A stretch of 64,000 nt of DNA from Pseudopyrenochaeta lycopersici. Taxonomy: Eukaryota; Ascomycota; Dothideomycetes; Pleosporales; Pseudopyrenochaetaceae. The stretch spans positions 248,001 to 312,000 of the forward strand of contig NHZP01000036.1 in the NCBI GenBank assembly GCA_003313425.1, read 5' to 3'. Within the stretch, counting starts at the first letter, position 1. Each line of letters begins with the position of its first letter. The notes beneath the pieces are model-generated. The model searched no databases, was not told where the DNA came from, and saw nothing but the letters and a program-made list of their open reading frames with translations. Below are positions 1-9,088 of the stretch, one piece after another. The translations under genes were made by a program, and so were the position numbers.

Positions 1-1798
1 TTCTAAGAGTTATCAACGACTACGGGATTCAAGAGAGGATTGGTTACTTTGTACTAGATAACGCCACAAATAACGATAAGGCAGTAGAGCTTATTTGCAA
101 GGAGCTCTGCTTGAATCCTCGCTGGCGCCGCCTCCGTTGTTCTGGCCATATAATTAATATTGTCGCCAAAGAGGTCCTCTGGGGAGCAGACTACGAGATG
201 TTTGAGAACGTTGTCGCCAATATTAATAACCTAAAATATGAGGTTACCGCATGGCGAAAGAAGGGCCCAATTGGCCATCTCGCGACTATTGTTCGATGGA
301 TTCGAAGGTCTCCAGGACGACTTCAACGGTTCAATAACGCCCAAAAGACTATATGGGAAGAGAGTCATCCAAATGCTTCTGGCGATCCCCAGATTCTTAG
401 CCTTATTATGAATAACTCGACTCGATGGAATTCAACCTACGACATGATCGTACGCGCCCTAAGGCTCCGTAGAGCAATTGAGCACTTCCTAGACCTTGAG
501 ACACTCCGTCTTAAATATCTGGTAAAAGAGCGGGTCGAAAAACCCCTCTCTGAGCGGCCTGAGGACTCAGTGACGAGGATCATTCTCCAGAATCGTATGA
601 AGCCTGACGACTGGGCGATTATTGCAGAGATTGCAGAGCTACTCGAGCCCTTTAAAGACGGAACTAAGAAGCTTGAAAGTAGGCCAAACGAGGCCTCTGC
701 AAGTGGATTCGCAGACGTTGTACCTGTCCTGAAGATCCTCCTTGAGAATCTCGAGAAACTGAAGCTCCATTACGCTGAATATCCCCCTGATCGGCCAGTC
801 TGGGTGGCAATTGAGCAGGCTTGGCAGAAAGCAAGTTACTACTATAGAATCACCGACCGCACGCCCGCCTACACAGCGGCGATCCTCCTTAATCCTCGCC
901 TTAAGCGGCAATATTTGGAGCGAGAATGGGGCCTTGAAGACGCTCAGAGCGGTGTTGCTCTCGTCAAAGAGCTATACCAAAAGGAGTATGAGGAACTACT
1001 AATCTCTGGGCCATTAATCTCATCCCAGGAGGCTCTCTCAGAGATATCCGGCAACCGACGACGACGCAAGAAACCAAAGTTTCGTCAAATTGATGAAGCT
1101 CTTGAGGAGACTCGAAAGATCTCCCTTGCACCTATGATTGAGAGTGAGCTCGATAGCTATCTTGCTGATCGCCTCGAGCACAACTCTACCTTAGCGCCCT
1201 TTGAATTCTGGATGAGGCCTTCCGTCAAAGCTCAGTACCCGCGCCTCTCGCGGATGGCGATTGATATCCTCTCTATCCCGGCCATGAGCAGTGAGGCAGA
1301 GAGGATCTTCAGCTTGGCCGGCAACATGATCTCCCCGCGTAGAGCTCGCCTAAGAGAGGACTCAGTAGAAGCCTCTATTTGCCTCGCTAACTGGGGGAGA
1401 AATGGGTTGGTAGAGATAGGAGAGCACACTCAGGAGCTTCGTGGCAGTCAGATGGCCAATATCTTTAATAACAGCGGTGACGATCTCCCATTTCAACTAG
1501 AGCTGGATCCTCGCGATGAGATAGTCCTCTTTAAAGAGTCTCTCTACTCCGACAATAGCAGCTAGGTTAGCAATTAGATAGCCATTCAAAATCCATCATA
1601 TCTAGCTTAACCAAACGAGTTCATGTGACCTTAGCTCTTTACTTGATATTCACTGTTTATTTAAGGTTTTCATTATGTAGATTGTAAACATTGGGCGTGT
1701 CATATGGGTGGACCCAATGAGCTTGGCAATCCATCCAAACCTCCATGGATTTATGGATATGGAGGTGGAGGATCCTCCTCCATCCATTTCGAACACTG
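1..1798 (+). mobile_element. hAT element, right-hand part (left end outside window)
   Basis: The transposase frame runs in from the window edge. About 230 bp after its stop the sequence ends in CATTTCGAACACTG (to 1798), the CACTG terminus expected of a hAT element, preceded by subterminal GGATGGAGG/CCATCC-type motifs. The 8 bp after it (ACTATGAG) would be the target duplication, but the left copy lies outside the window, so the boundary is inferred. Confidence 0.7.
3..1565 (+). CDS. hAT family transposase, 5'-partial
   Basis: The frame is open from base 3, so the start lies upstream of the window. The visible 520 residues cover the C-terminal half of a fungal hAT transposase (cut-and-paste, RNase H-like fold). 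The segment GYFVLDNATNND near the left edge holds a catalytic Asp of the DDE core, followed by the RCSGHIINI block and the helical insertion. The C-terminal hAT dimerisation region reads YPRLSRMAIDILSIPAMSSE, then AERIFS and a conserved SICLANW. It ends at TAG. I see no internal stops, so the copy may be functional if its left end is intact. Codon composition is not AT-skewed, so this copy has escaped RIP. The family call is firm. Confidence 0.9.
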   Translation, partial: LRVINDYGIQERIGYFVLDNATNNDKAVELICKELCLNPRWRRLRCSGHIINIVAKEVLWGADYEMFENVVANINNLKYEVTAWRKKGPIGHLATIVRWIRRSPGRLQRFNNAQKTIWEESHPNASGDPQILSLIMNNSTRWNSTYDMIVRALRLRRAIEHFLDLETLRLKYLVKERVEKPLSERPEDSVTRIILQNRMKPDDWAIIAEIAELLEPFKDGTKKLESRPNEASASGFADVVPVLKILLENLEKLKLHYAEYPPDRPVWVAIEQAWQKASYYYRITDRTPAYTAAILLNPRLKRQYLEREWGLEDAQSGVALVKELYQKEYEELLISGPLISSQEALSEISGNRRRRKKPKFRQIDEALEETRKISLAPMIESELDSYLADRLEHNSTLAPFEFWMRPSVKAQYPRLSRMAIDILSIPAMSSEAERIFSLAGNMISPRRARLREDSVEASICLANWGRNGLVEIGEHTQELRGSQMANIFNNSGDDLPFQLELDPRDEIVLFKESLYSDNSS

Positions 1799-1806
1799 AC
1801 TATGAG

Positions 1807-3895
1807 ACGTACTCATCCTTTTTCTAACGCCAGGTTCAACCAAGGAAAGTAAGAGAAAGTCATATTGATAGTCTCCATTCGTTTGCGTCTTCTTCCTCCG
1901 CGCTTGTAGTGCCTTACTCATTCTATCATAACTGTCAAGCATCCTTTGGGAATTGGACAGTCGTTTTGACAACATCAATACCAGGCTTCCACTGCTTTAT
2001 CGAGTCATTGACGTTCTCCTGTATATGGGCAGAGTTGCTAGTATAATTGCGGTGGATAGCCGCGTAGTTGGAGTAGTGCCAAGTGGGGATCGTCCGCCGT
2101 CGCGGTGTTGGGCGATCTCGCTGATGAGCGTCGTGGTCCACTCCACCAACTTTCTGCATCGCATTGACTTCTATTAATTATGTAAGTAGTAGTAAATGTG
2201 GCGAAAGATCATGGGTATTGTGTTATGTCCTAGAGTGAGGCTAATATACCTGTAGGAGAGGACTAATCATTCAATGGGTTATTCTACGTGGCTATGCAAG
2301 GTGTCCTGAGCTTACAAATAAGTTGTTGTTGAGATTACAAGGGTCTGTTTTCCTGACTTCTGGTGGTTTATGGGGCGGCCAGTGACTGGTAAAACACGTT
2401 ACATGTATATTAGCCTCACTTCATACAAACACACACGCTAGGATATACATTACTTTTTATCACTACCCTGTTTACATTCAATATCTCTTTTTATGCGCCT
2501 GCAATACAAGCACCAGATTTTGGGGGGACACTCTAATTTTGTTATTATAGCCGAAAGCAGAAGTTGGTTCATCGACGATCCTTCACCCGGTAACCCGGGT
2601 TAGAGTCCTATTGGCAAACTCTAAACGCTGCGTGTGCCAGAATGCTATTTACTTCTTAATACAGCTGTGCAATTTATGACATGACCAACGAGGAAATAAC
2701 TATCTGTTATGATAGCGTGAGAACGGCCAACATTTGACGCATGTGCATTCATTCGAACTCTCAAGTGGTCTACGGCTATGCTTCCGACTCGATCGACGAA
2801 ATGATGTGGCGCAAAGCAGCCTGGGTGGCGTTCCTGAACTGGTTTCTGCAAAAAGTGCCAGAGAAGCATGATAGCACGTTAATCGCGACCTTCTCGCTTA
2901 ACCTACAAATAACAGCGGTGGACAATAGACATTTCACCAATGTCTATTATCGGTGTATCTCCTAACCAATACCACATCGGACTGCTGAGGAAAGGCCCCT
3001 CTTGTTGACTCAAGGATATGTCTCAGCTATTCGCTCAGTCTAAAGTATTACGTCCTAGCAGCGCTGCTTCTCGAAACCATTAAAGCAGCTTCTGCATTAA
3101 TTCTATTATACATTCCCGAAACCTTTCGCAGCAAGACAAAATCACTGTAACATCTCCTTCAATTATTACGCCTAACTTTGCCAATCCATCGTCTGGAGTG
3201 AATGCTCTTTATCACTTTTCGAATTGTGACTTGTTGTTTCGACTCTGATGACGGTGTTGCGATTCTATCCTGCTCTATTTATCGCACGCCACATAAAGTT
3301 AGTCAAGTGCCAACATGTGTGACTACACCCAAGTACACTATAACTGCTTCCATATTCGGTACACGGTACGGACTTGGTGCATTAAGTACCAGGAAACACA
3401 CAAGAGATGTCCTGTCAATGTTGTCGCAATGTAAGTGAAAAAAATTCATACGCCACCAGTTACGCTCAAACACTACTAATCCCTGCAGAGAGTATCGGCT
3501 GGATGACAACTGCGGTTTGTTATTCCTTTCATTTCTAACTTCTGACTTCTATTCTAGCTGATCTAAGTTTCTGACAGGTGACTGCAAAGGTTCTGCTAAC
3601 AGAGCTAGTAGAAAGGCCAGTCGAATATCCCCGATTTAGATATCCTATACCTTTTCCTACCGAGATTGGCTCTGGTCTTGTTGATTAGCTTAGGGCGTCG
3701 GCGGACTGAGAAGATTAGGTCGGCGGATGCGCTGTTTTGAGTCGCAGATTTCACTTGGTGTTGGAAGGAGCGCCGACTTTATATAGTAAAGTGGAGGCTC
3801 ATTTGTGGACTGTAAGACAGTATGAAAATTACTAGCGACCTTAGGCGATATCTATGACCTGGGCAATGTTACATTATCTGCATTTTGAGCAGTCC
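1807..3895. other. Gene-poor spacer
   Basis: Only short, low-quality frames occur here; none has a recognisable domain or a sensible start with splice sites. It contains the inverted repeat at 2232-2421, listed separately. Base composition is ordinary, so this is not a RIP tract. Confidence 0.5.
2232..2421. repeat. Short inverted-repeat element, possible MITE
   Basis: GTGAGGCTAATATAC at 2234-2248 recurs in inverted orientation at 2405-2419, giving a 190-bp unit with termini of about 16 bp. No long ORF lies inside, and I found no convincing target duplication. A MITE is the simplest reading, but a chance inverted repeat is not excluded. Confidence 0.4.
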
Positions 3896-3931
3896 ATTTC
3901 TGCAATTGAAAAAGACCACATCATAGACTAG

Positions 3932-4605
3932 GGCCTGGTTTGGCAGGGCGAGGTCTTCCAGTGCGAGCGATACGAGCGACAGTGCCGAGTGAAGCAGTGC
4001 TTCAAGTGCCAAAAATACGGCCACATAGGAACCCAGTGCAAGGCACCAAAAGCATGTGGCTACTGTGCGCAGGAACACGACACCCAGGACTGCCCATCCA
4101 ATTCGGACCGGAATGCGCCTAGGATATGCACGCTCTGTCGCGGCGATCACGAAGCGTGGAGCCGCCAGTGCCCGACCAGGAAGGACGAGATAGCCAAAGC
4201 GAAGATAGCATACGAGATGCGGCCCCGATATCACCACGTACCTGAGACTAGAGAAAGAGCTGTTCAGCTGGAGATGCCTGCTATGTGCGCAGAAGCAGGT
4301 CCGGCCAAAACACAGCATCGGCACAGGTCATCCAGATTACTAGGAACCGATTGCAATCTGGAAGAGGACAGAAGCAGACCAATACTGGAGCAACAGTCGA
4401 CCCAACGAACCAGGAAAACATGCCGCCGGCAGGAACGGGCCGCCGGTTACCGCAGAGGAGTATTATGCCAAGCCGCAGAGCGCTGGAGGCAATCGGAATC
4501 AACACGCGACTACCGCAAAGCAACACTCAGCATATGGAGATCGATTCTGAGACCGAAGCATGAATCAGCACAACATAGTAAGCATATTACAGTACAGCAA
4601 CAAGC
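3932..4605 (+). pseudogene. Tad-like LINE fragment: end of ORF1 and start of ORF2
   Basis: After an in-frame TAG at 3929 the sequence encodes three Cys/His zinc-knuckle modules: CFKCQKYGHIGTQC, then CGYCAQEHDTQDC, then CTLCRGDHEAWSRQC. This is the nucleic-acid-binding C-terminus of ORF1 in Tad/I-type non-LTR retrotransposons. The frame then shifts; the end of ORF1 is in another frame and stops at 4561-4563. The ATG of ORF2 (4560-4562) overlaps that stop as ATGA, and ORF2 begins MNQHNIVSILQY, as at the start of the AP-endonuclease domain, but similarity is lost after about 15 codons. The copy is truncated at both ends and frameshifted. Confidence 0.75.
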
Positions 4606-4662
4606 TGAGTCGTTATCTTGTCTATCATAGAGCCAGCTTCGTCAAAGTTGAATGTGTCCTAG

Positions 4663-4823
4663 TGTCAGAATTTAATGAATTTGTTGGTCAGAAGGGATGA
4701 TCATTGATTGTGTTCTGTCTGTTCCTTTCTTCTATAGCTCCTCTGCTTCCGGAGGTTCCGTAGATCGCAATAGTTATCGGTCCTACTATTTATTGCTCTT
4801 TCCTTGGATTTGACAATCTGACA
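4663..4823 (+). repeat. Solo LTR with 5-bp target duplication (TGTCAGA family)
   Basis: A 161-bp unit starting TGTCAGAA and ending AATCTGACA, flanked on both sides by CCTAG (4658-4662 and 4824-4828). The TG...CA termini and 5-bp duplication identify a solo LTR left by recombination. It shares the TTCCGGAGGTTCCG segment with the units at 5076 and 15817. Confidence 0.85.
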
Positions 4824-4914
4824 CCTAGTCTGTGATGCCATACTTGGCTTTTGTCTCCTCTACTAGCTTAAACCAGCGCTCAATTACCCTTGAATCCTCG
4901 CATAAGGCTCTCTG

Positions 4915-5075
4915 CCAAAAAGTTATTAATTATAAGATAACACTAACTTCTTGAATTTTCAATAAAATATATTAAACATGAAAAGTAAAATAGGTAAGTT
5001 AATATCTTACTATTTTATTTAAAATTATAAACATTAGAATATATACTTATAAGTATGGTATGCATAGTCATTTCT
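4915..5075 (-). repeat. Truncated AT-rich MITE relic
   Basis: This AT-rich stretch is the reverse complement, with scattered differences, of the element at 33375-35714 with its nested Fot1 insert removed. The shared segment CCAAAAAGTTATTAATTATA runs directly into CTAACTTCTTG here, whereas in the other copy 1.86 kb of transposon lies between. Both ends of the MITE are missing; the right side is cut by the LTR at 5076. Confidence 0.7.
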
Positions 5076-5297
5076 TGTCAGATTCAAGGACTATTTGGCT
5101 TGATCTTTTATGAATTTTTGATGATGAACGTGATTGATTGATTCTGTGTTCTCTCCCCTCCTTTCTATGACTGCTTTTCTTCCGGAGGTTCCGAAGGCCG
5201 TATTATCGGTCCTTCTATTAATCGCCCTTTCCTGTATAGTACTTCTGAGTTTATCTTTTATATCTAACAGGCCTTACAGCACTTGTGTAATCTGACA
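5076..5297 (+). repeat. LTR (TGTCAGA family) abutting an HD-domain gene
   Basis: A 222-bp unit from TGTCAGATTC to AATCTGACA, related to the units at 4663 and 15817. The flanks (TTTCT and CCTAT) do not match, so there is no intact target duplication; it may be one LTR of a rearranged element. It ends one base before the stop codon of the minus-strand gene at 5299. Confidence 0.75.
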
Positions 5298-5298
5298 C

Positions 5299-6096
5299 CT
5301 ATATAAACCCAATGGCGTCTCTACGCTTCTCAAAATCTGCGTCTTCCCTCAAATCGCCCTGCAAATTCTTGTAGACCTCCACATGGAACATATCGGGATC
5401 AAAAGCTGTTGCACAATCCTCAAATAGACAAGCAGGCTTCAAGCCAACTTCCAACTTGGTATAACGACTCAGGCCCTCACAATAACCATCTCTTGGCCAA
5501 AGATCACATATCGCTCTGATATCGTCAGGGTGGATGCAGGAGCTGCTAGCACCCATCAGGTCCTGTCCAGCGCCAAGAGTAACCAGAGCAAGCGAAAAAC
5601 GACAGCGAGAGCTGAAGCCGCGAAACTCAATGGTGTGCCGGGCAATCGACTCACAGACCTCATCCGCCCAGTTTCGTAAGAGCTGCTCGGATCGACCTTC
5701 GTTGACGACGAAGTCTTCTCTTTGTTCCAGGATCCACTCACGCGCCTTGATAGCCCCCCAAATCTCGAGTGACAGGCGACTGTGTAGTGCCTCGCGAGCG
5801 TCGATCCCCATCTCATGGAGCACACACGCCAGGAAAATGAGCTCTCGATCAAAGCCTAAAAGCTTTCCCTGAAGGCCCGTGTCCCAACCTGAGTATCGAG
5901 CAATGGCCAGTGCGAATGCATAAGCCCGAAAAGAGTGATTGGCAACCCAGCGGGGATTCCAGTCTTGTATGAAGGACGCTGCTCTTTGGCATATCCGGCT
6001 GTTCGGGATGCTGAAGAAACCAGGACCAAGGGCTGAAGGTTTGGGACGCTCGAGCGATGACACATATTCTACCAAAGGCGTAGGAATGGCGTCCAT
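5299..6096 (-). CDS. HD-domain protein, cyanamide hydratase-like
   Basis: A 265-residue protein resembling the fungal HD-domain family that includes cyanamide hydratase (cyanamide to urea). The first metal-ligand His lies in NHSFRAYAFALAI (about residues 52-64). The HD pair appears as HE in FLACVLHEMGID (about 90-101), and further conserved parts are ARHTIEF (about 152) and LGAGQDLMG (about 173). Replacing the metal-binding Asp of the HD pair by Glu is unusual and may alter activity. The stop codon lies one base from an LTR, so the last residues may have been set by that insertion; the C-terminus does not look like the usual cyanamide hydratase tail. The ATG at 6096 fits family length. The substrate is uncertain. 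Confidence 0.8.
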   Translation of the reverse strand: MDAIPTPLVEYVSSLERPKPSALGPGFFSIPNSRICQRAASFIQDWNPRWVANHSFRAYAFALAIARYSGWDTGLQGKLLGFDRELIFLACVLHEMGIDAREALHSRLSLEIWGAIKAREWILEQREDFVVNEGRSEQLLRNWADEVCESIARHTIEFRGFSSRCRFSLALVTLGAGQDLMGASSSCIHPDDIRAICDLWPRDGYCEGLSRYTKLEVGLKPACLFEDCATAFDPDMFHVEVYKNLQGDLREDADFEKRRDAIGFI

Positions 6097-6129
6097 GAGT
6101 GTCTTTACCGAAGTAATATCAAAGTAAAA

Positions 6130-6945
6130 TCGTTGGGTTTGATGGCGTTGACGAGCGCTGAAAGGTTAAAGAACAGCGTGAGAACAAGACCTGGGAGAAA
6201 GCTGATCAAATGCTAGGAGGATGAAATAGAAGACTTTTGTAGTAGCTAAACGACTATGTCTAAGCCATTTGGGTCATGATCTTCCACCGGTACTCATGAT
6301 GTAACGATAGTGTTGACTATTAGAAGGTGCTGAGGGGCTGTGGAGAAAAGCTATGCATGAAGATGGAGCGTCGAAATGCCGAAGTTGGAGACGTTGGAGA
6401 CTGTTGGAAAAAAATTGGAAACGAAGTAGTTTGTCACGGATGGCTCTTAGTACAAGATTGCCTTGTGTCGACCTTTTACGTAACTGGCGAAATGGCTAGC
6501 GCAGTTCGCCACTAAGGGATGCAGAATGTCCGAATGCGTTGCGTCGCGCAGTTTTGCGGTCAGCAAATGCTGTTCTTATATTGGGGACTTTGGTGACAGG
6601 GTAATCTCAAGCGAGGGTTGCGACAAAACAAAAACTCAGCAATCATTGACTTCTTAAATTTGATCTGTCCTTTACGGAATGCGTTACTGTACAGGTTTGC
6701 ACTGGCATCGCGCACAGTCGAGCATCCTGCGACTGCTAGATCATACGCAATCTCAAACCACTCCTCGATGACATAAAATAGTAGAAATTGCAGCGAATCG
6801 CAGTACTTTATTCGTTTGCGTAGCTCTATGGTCCTTTCACGTTTCACCCAGCCTCCCGTAACCACGTCATCGGCACGAGGTTCCGCAGCTTCCTAACCCA
6901 AACCGACAATGCGCGCATAGCCTTCTCGCCAGTTTTCGAGCCTAT
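6130..6945. other. Intergenic, no supported gene
   Basis: A minus-strand frame at 6560-6865 (about 100 codons, no good ATG) has no family signature. I see no transposon ends. The stretch separates the HD and RidA genes, which share an orientation. Confidence 0.5.
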
Positions 6946-7356
6946 TCACCCTTGACGCTTTGCCTCGACCTCAAGCTCAATGAGCATGTTGGGAAAGGCC
7001 AGATGTGGCACGGCGACGGCTGTCCATACAGGTCGGTGGTTCGGAATCCGCTTTTTCAAGGCCTCGGCAGTCGGTTCCCACGAGGTGCGGATATCGCAGT
7101 GGTAGGATCGTAGCAAGTATACGTCTTCCCAACCTCGCAGACCAGCGGCTTTGAGGACAATGTCAACATTCTCCATTGCTAGCCGAATCTGTTTGTTGCT
7201 GTCATTTGCATCTAGCGCTCCCGATTCGGGGTCCCATCCTCCTTGACCTGAGCATTTGATGGTACCGTTGCCTAAATCAACGGACTGAGAATAGTGACCG
7301 AGCTCACTGTGCTTTTGCGCAGCTCCGGGAGGGTTGTTGTACTGGAGAGAAGACAT
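6946..7356 (-). CDS. RidA/YjgF/YER057c/UK114 family protein
   Basis: A complete 136-residue single-domain protein, the usual length for the family. RidA-type proteins hydrolyse reactive enamine/imine intermediates released by PLP enzymes; many fungal paralogues act on other substrates. Visible family features are the early hydrophobic strand with HYSQSVDLGNG, IKCSGQGGWDPESG, QIRLAMENVDIVLKAAG (about residues 56-70), VYLLRSYHCDI, and the C-terminal RPVWTAVAVPHLAFPNMLIE with ELEVEA, where RidA normally carries a catalytic Arg followed by the P-x-M-L-I-E-I strand. Here the usual Arg position in the R-x-x-V strand looks substituted (LRSYHCDI), so it may belong to a divergent subgroup. The nearest same-strand gene is too far away to suggest co-transcription. 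Confidence 0.9.
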   Translation of the reverse strand: MSSLQYNNPPGAAQKHSELGHYSQSVDLGNGTIKCSGQGGWDPESGALDANDSNKQIRLAMENVDIVLKAAGLRGWEDVYLLRSYHCDIRTSWEPTAEALKKRIPNHRPVWTAVAVPHLAFPNMLIELEVEAKRQG

Positions 7357-8726
7357 GCCTTTCTCAATATTGAAAAAAGAGCGGCCCCTGCAGGTCGCTA
7401 CCTAGGGCGCAGTACACGTCAGCTGAAACTTTCTCTAAATGCAAGTGTTGCTAGGGAGTCAAAGAACGAAGCTCAACCTAGGTTTTGTTTGACGTACGTC
7501 GAAAAAGGGTTTGATTGACTGGGCTTCGAGTGCTGATGCGTATGACGGAAGTAGAAGGAACAAGTGTACAGGGCCAAGAATTTATATGAGAATAAGCAAA
7601 GCCCTAGCCCAGATCGACGTCACCGCAACCATCTAATGGAATTGCCAAATTGTATCTCAGATCAATGTTCATTTGCAATCGTTGGAGAAGCCATGGGATG
7701 AGTTGGAGATAGCCGCCCGCCCGGATTGACAGGCGTTCCGGTGTCTCCAATTTCCCCCGAACCTACGTACTCCAGATCAGTTGGGGAACAGATTATTTCG
7801 TGAGTCTACTTTTACGTGGTTCACAAGCGAGCTGGCCAGCCCGCCAACTTTGCGCAGCTTTGCATGTCAATTACTGAACACTACAACAAGCTACTGTATT
7901 TTGCAGGATACTGCAGTACTATTTAGACTCGTCGCTATCTTCTCAATCGACTATTTCTACCTTACAGGTGCGAGAGTTGTGGCCAGTCTCGCCTGAACGG
8001 CCGCACTGCCTCTCTCCGCGCGCCCTCTTTGCAGGCTTCTTACCCTCCTCCTGCTAACCATGAAGAAAGAAATCAGATTGTGCGTGCAAGTGCGGTGGGC
8101 GCCAAGAGATCCTGAGCATAGCCTCCAGCCACGACCAGGTAATCACAACCTTGGCAGCGATTGCGCTAGAGTTGGAGACGTTGGAGACGCTGAAGACATT
8201 GAAAACTCGAGATTTGACTTTCAGAGCTTTTGTAGGGACTGTCAGAGTGGATACTCTTGGGCTCTTTCTACTCTCCATATTACGCTCGATTGACTATGGG
8301 AGCGAAAGAATACCCCGGACAGGTGTGCGCGTAGTCATGTTCCTGGTGCACTTCTTGTAAATCTGATTCGGAGGAAGAACAACCTCGTCTGAGCAGTATT
8401 CCTAGTACACCGAAGTGCGACACCCTATGGTCGATGTCTGGTCAAGATCAAAGATTTCAGCAGTTCATTGTTGAGCCCCTTATATCGAGACACATAAACT
8501 TAATGGGATGCGTCGTAGCGGTGACCAATCTCAATCAAGGGCAACATGGTGCGGTGGGCAGGTATCCTTTCTGGCTGTAGACCGGGTTCTCTTCGGCACT
8601 GCCCCAGGATTCTCCAACTTCTGTGCCCCGCGTGGTGGGGAAAAGCCCAGCCTGACTGGGGAGTTCTGGTGGTGCCAAGTCTCCCTGCCAAGCGCGTCTG
8701 GACCCAGCCAAACAGCTCCCTCACTG
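7357..8726. other. Intergenic, no supported gene
   Basis: Short frames only, with no domains, introns or transposon termini I can support, up to the MULE-type end at 8727. Confidence 0.5.
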
Positions 8727-8776
8727 GGCTAGTGAGATTTGTCCCCAAGGTTTTGAGATTTGTCCCCAAAATGAGA
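8727..8776. repeat. Terminal array of a Mutator-like element (MULE), truncated
   Basis: TGAGATTTGTCCCCA occurs at 8733-8747 and 8754-8768, and a third copy begins (TGAGA) where the LTR at 8777 cuts it. The same motif forms a triplet at 31777-31830 beside a MULE transposase and occurs once at 59224, so it marks MULE termini. Confidence 0.6.
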
Positions 8777-8960
8777 TGTCGCACTGGACGTGCTAAAATG
8801 ATGAGAAGTCAAAATAATTGATAATGAGCAGAAAAGTTGTATTGTGTGTGTATTGTGTCTTGGTCTTATAAACCTGACCCCGCACGTCTGAGATTATATG
8901 GCAAGATTACTAATGCAGTTCTTCCTCAGGTTCCCTGAGATGATGCCTTGGCCTGCGACA
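8777..8960 (+). repeat. LTR, TGTCGC...GCGACA family, copy 1
   Basis: A 184-bp unit with 6-bp inverted ends TGTCGC/GCGACA. By eye it is identical over its full length to 36889-37072, while the flanks differ completely. The flanking 5-mers (TGAGA, CCAGC) do not match, so this is not a simple solo LTR. Confidence 0.75.
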
Positions 8961-9088
8961 CCAGCTCTTAGGCGGTATTAATAACGTGTCTCACAAGCGA
9001 GCGCCGCGCACAAGCGAGCGCCGCACCCCACCAAGTTTGAGCACCTGTCTTATCTCAACGTACAATAACTCAACACCACACTGTTCAA

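Noticed and set aside
1751..2177. Overlapping 74-75 codon ORFs on both strands
   Set aside because: They lie partly in the hAT terminus and show no protein features.
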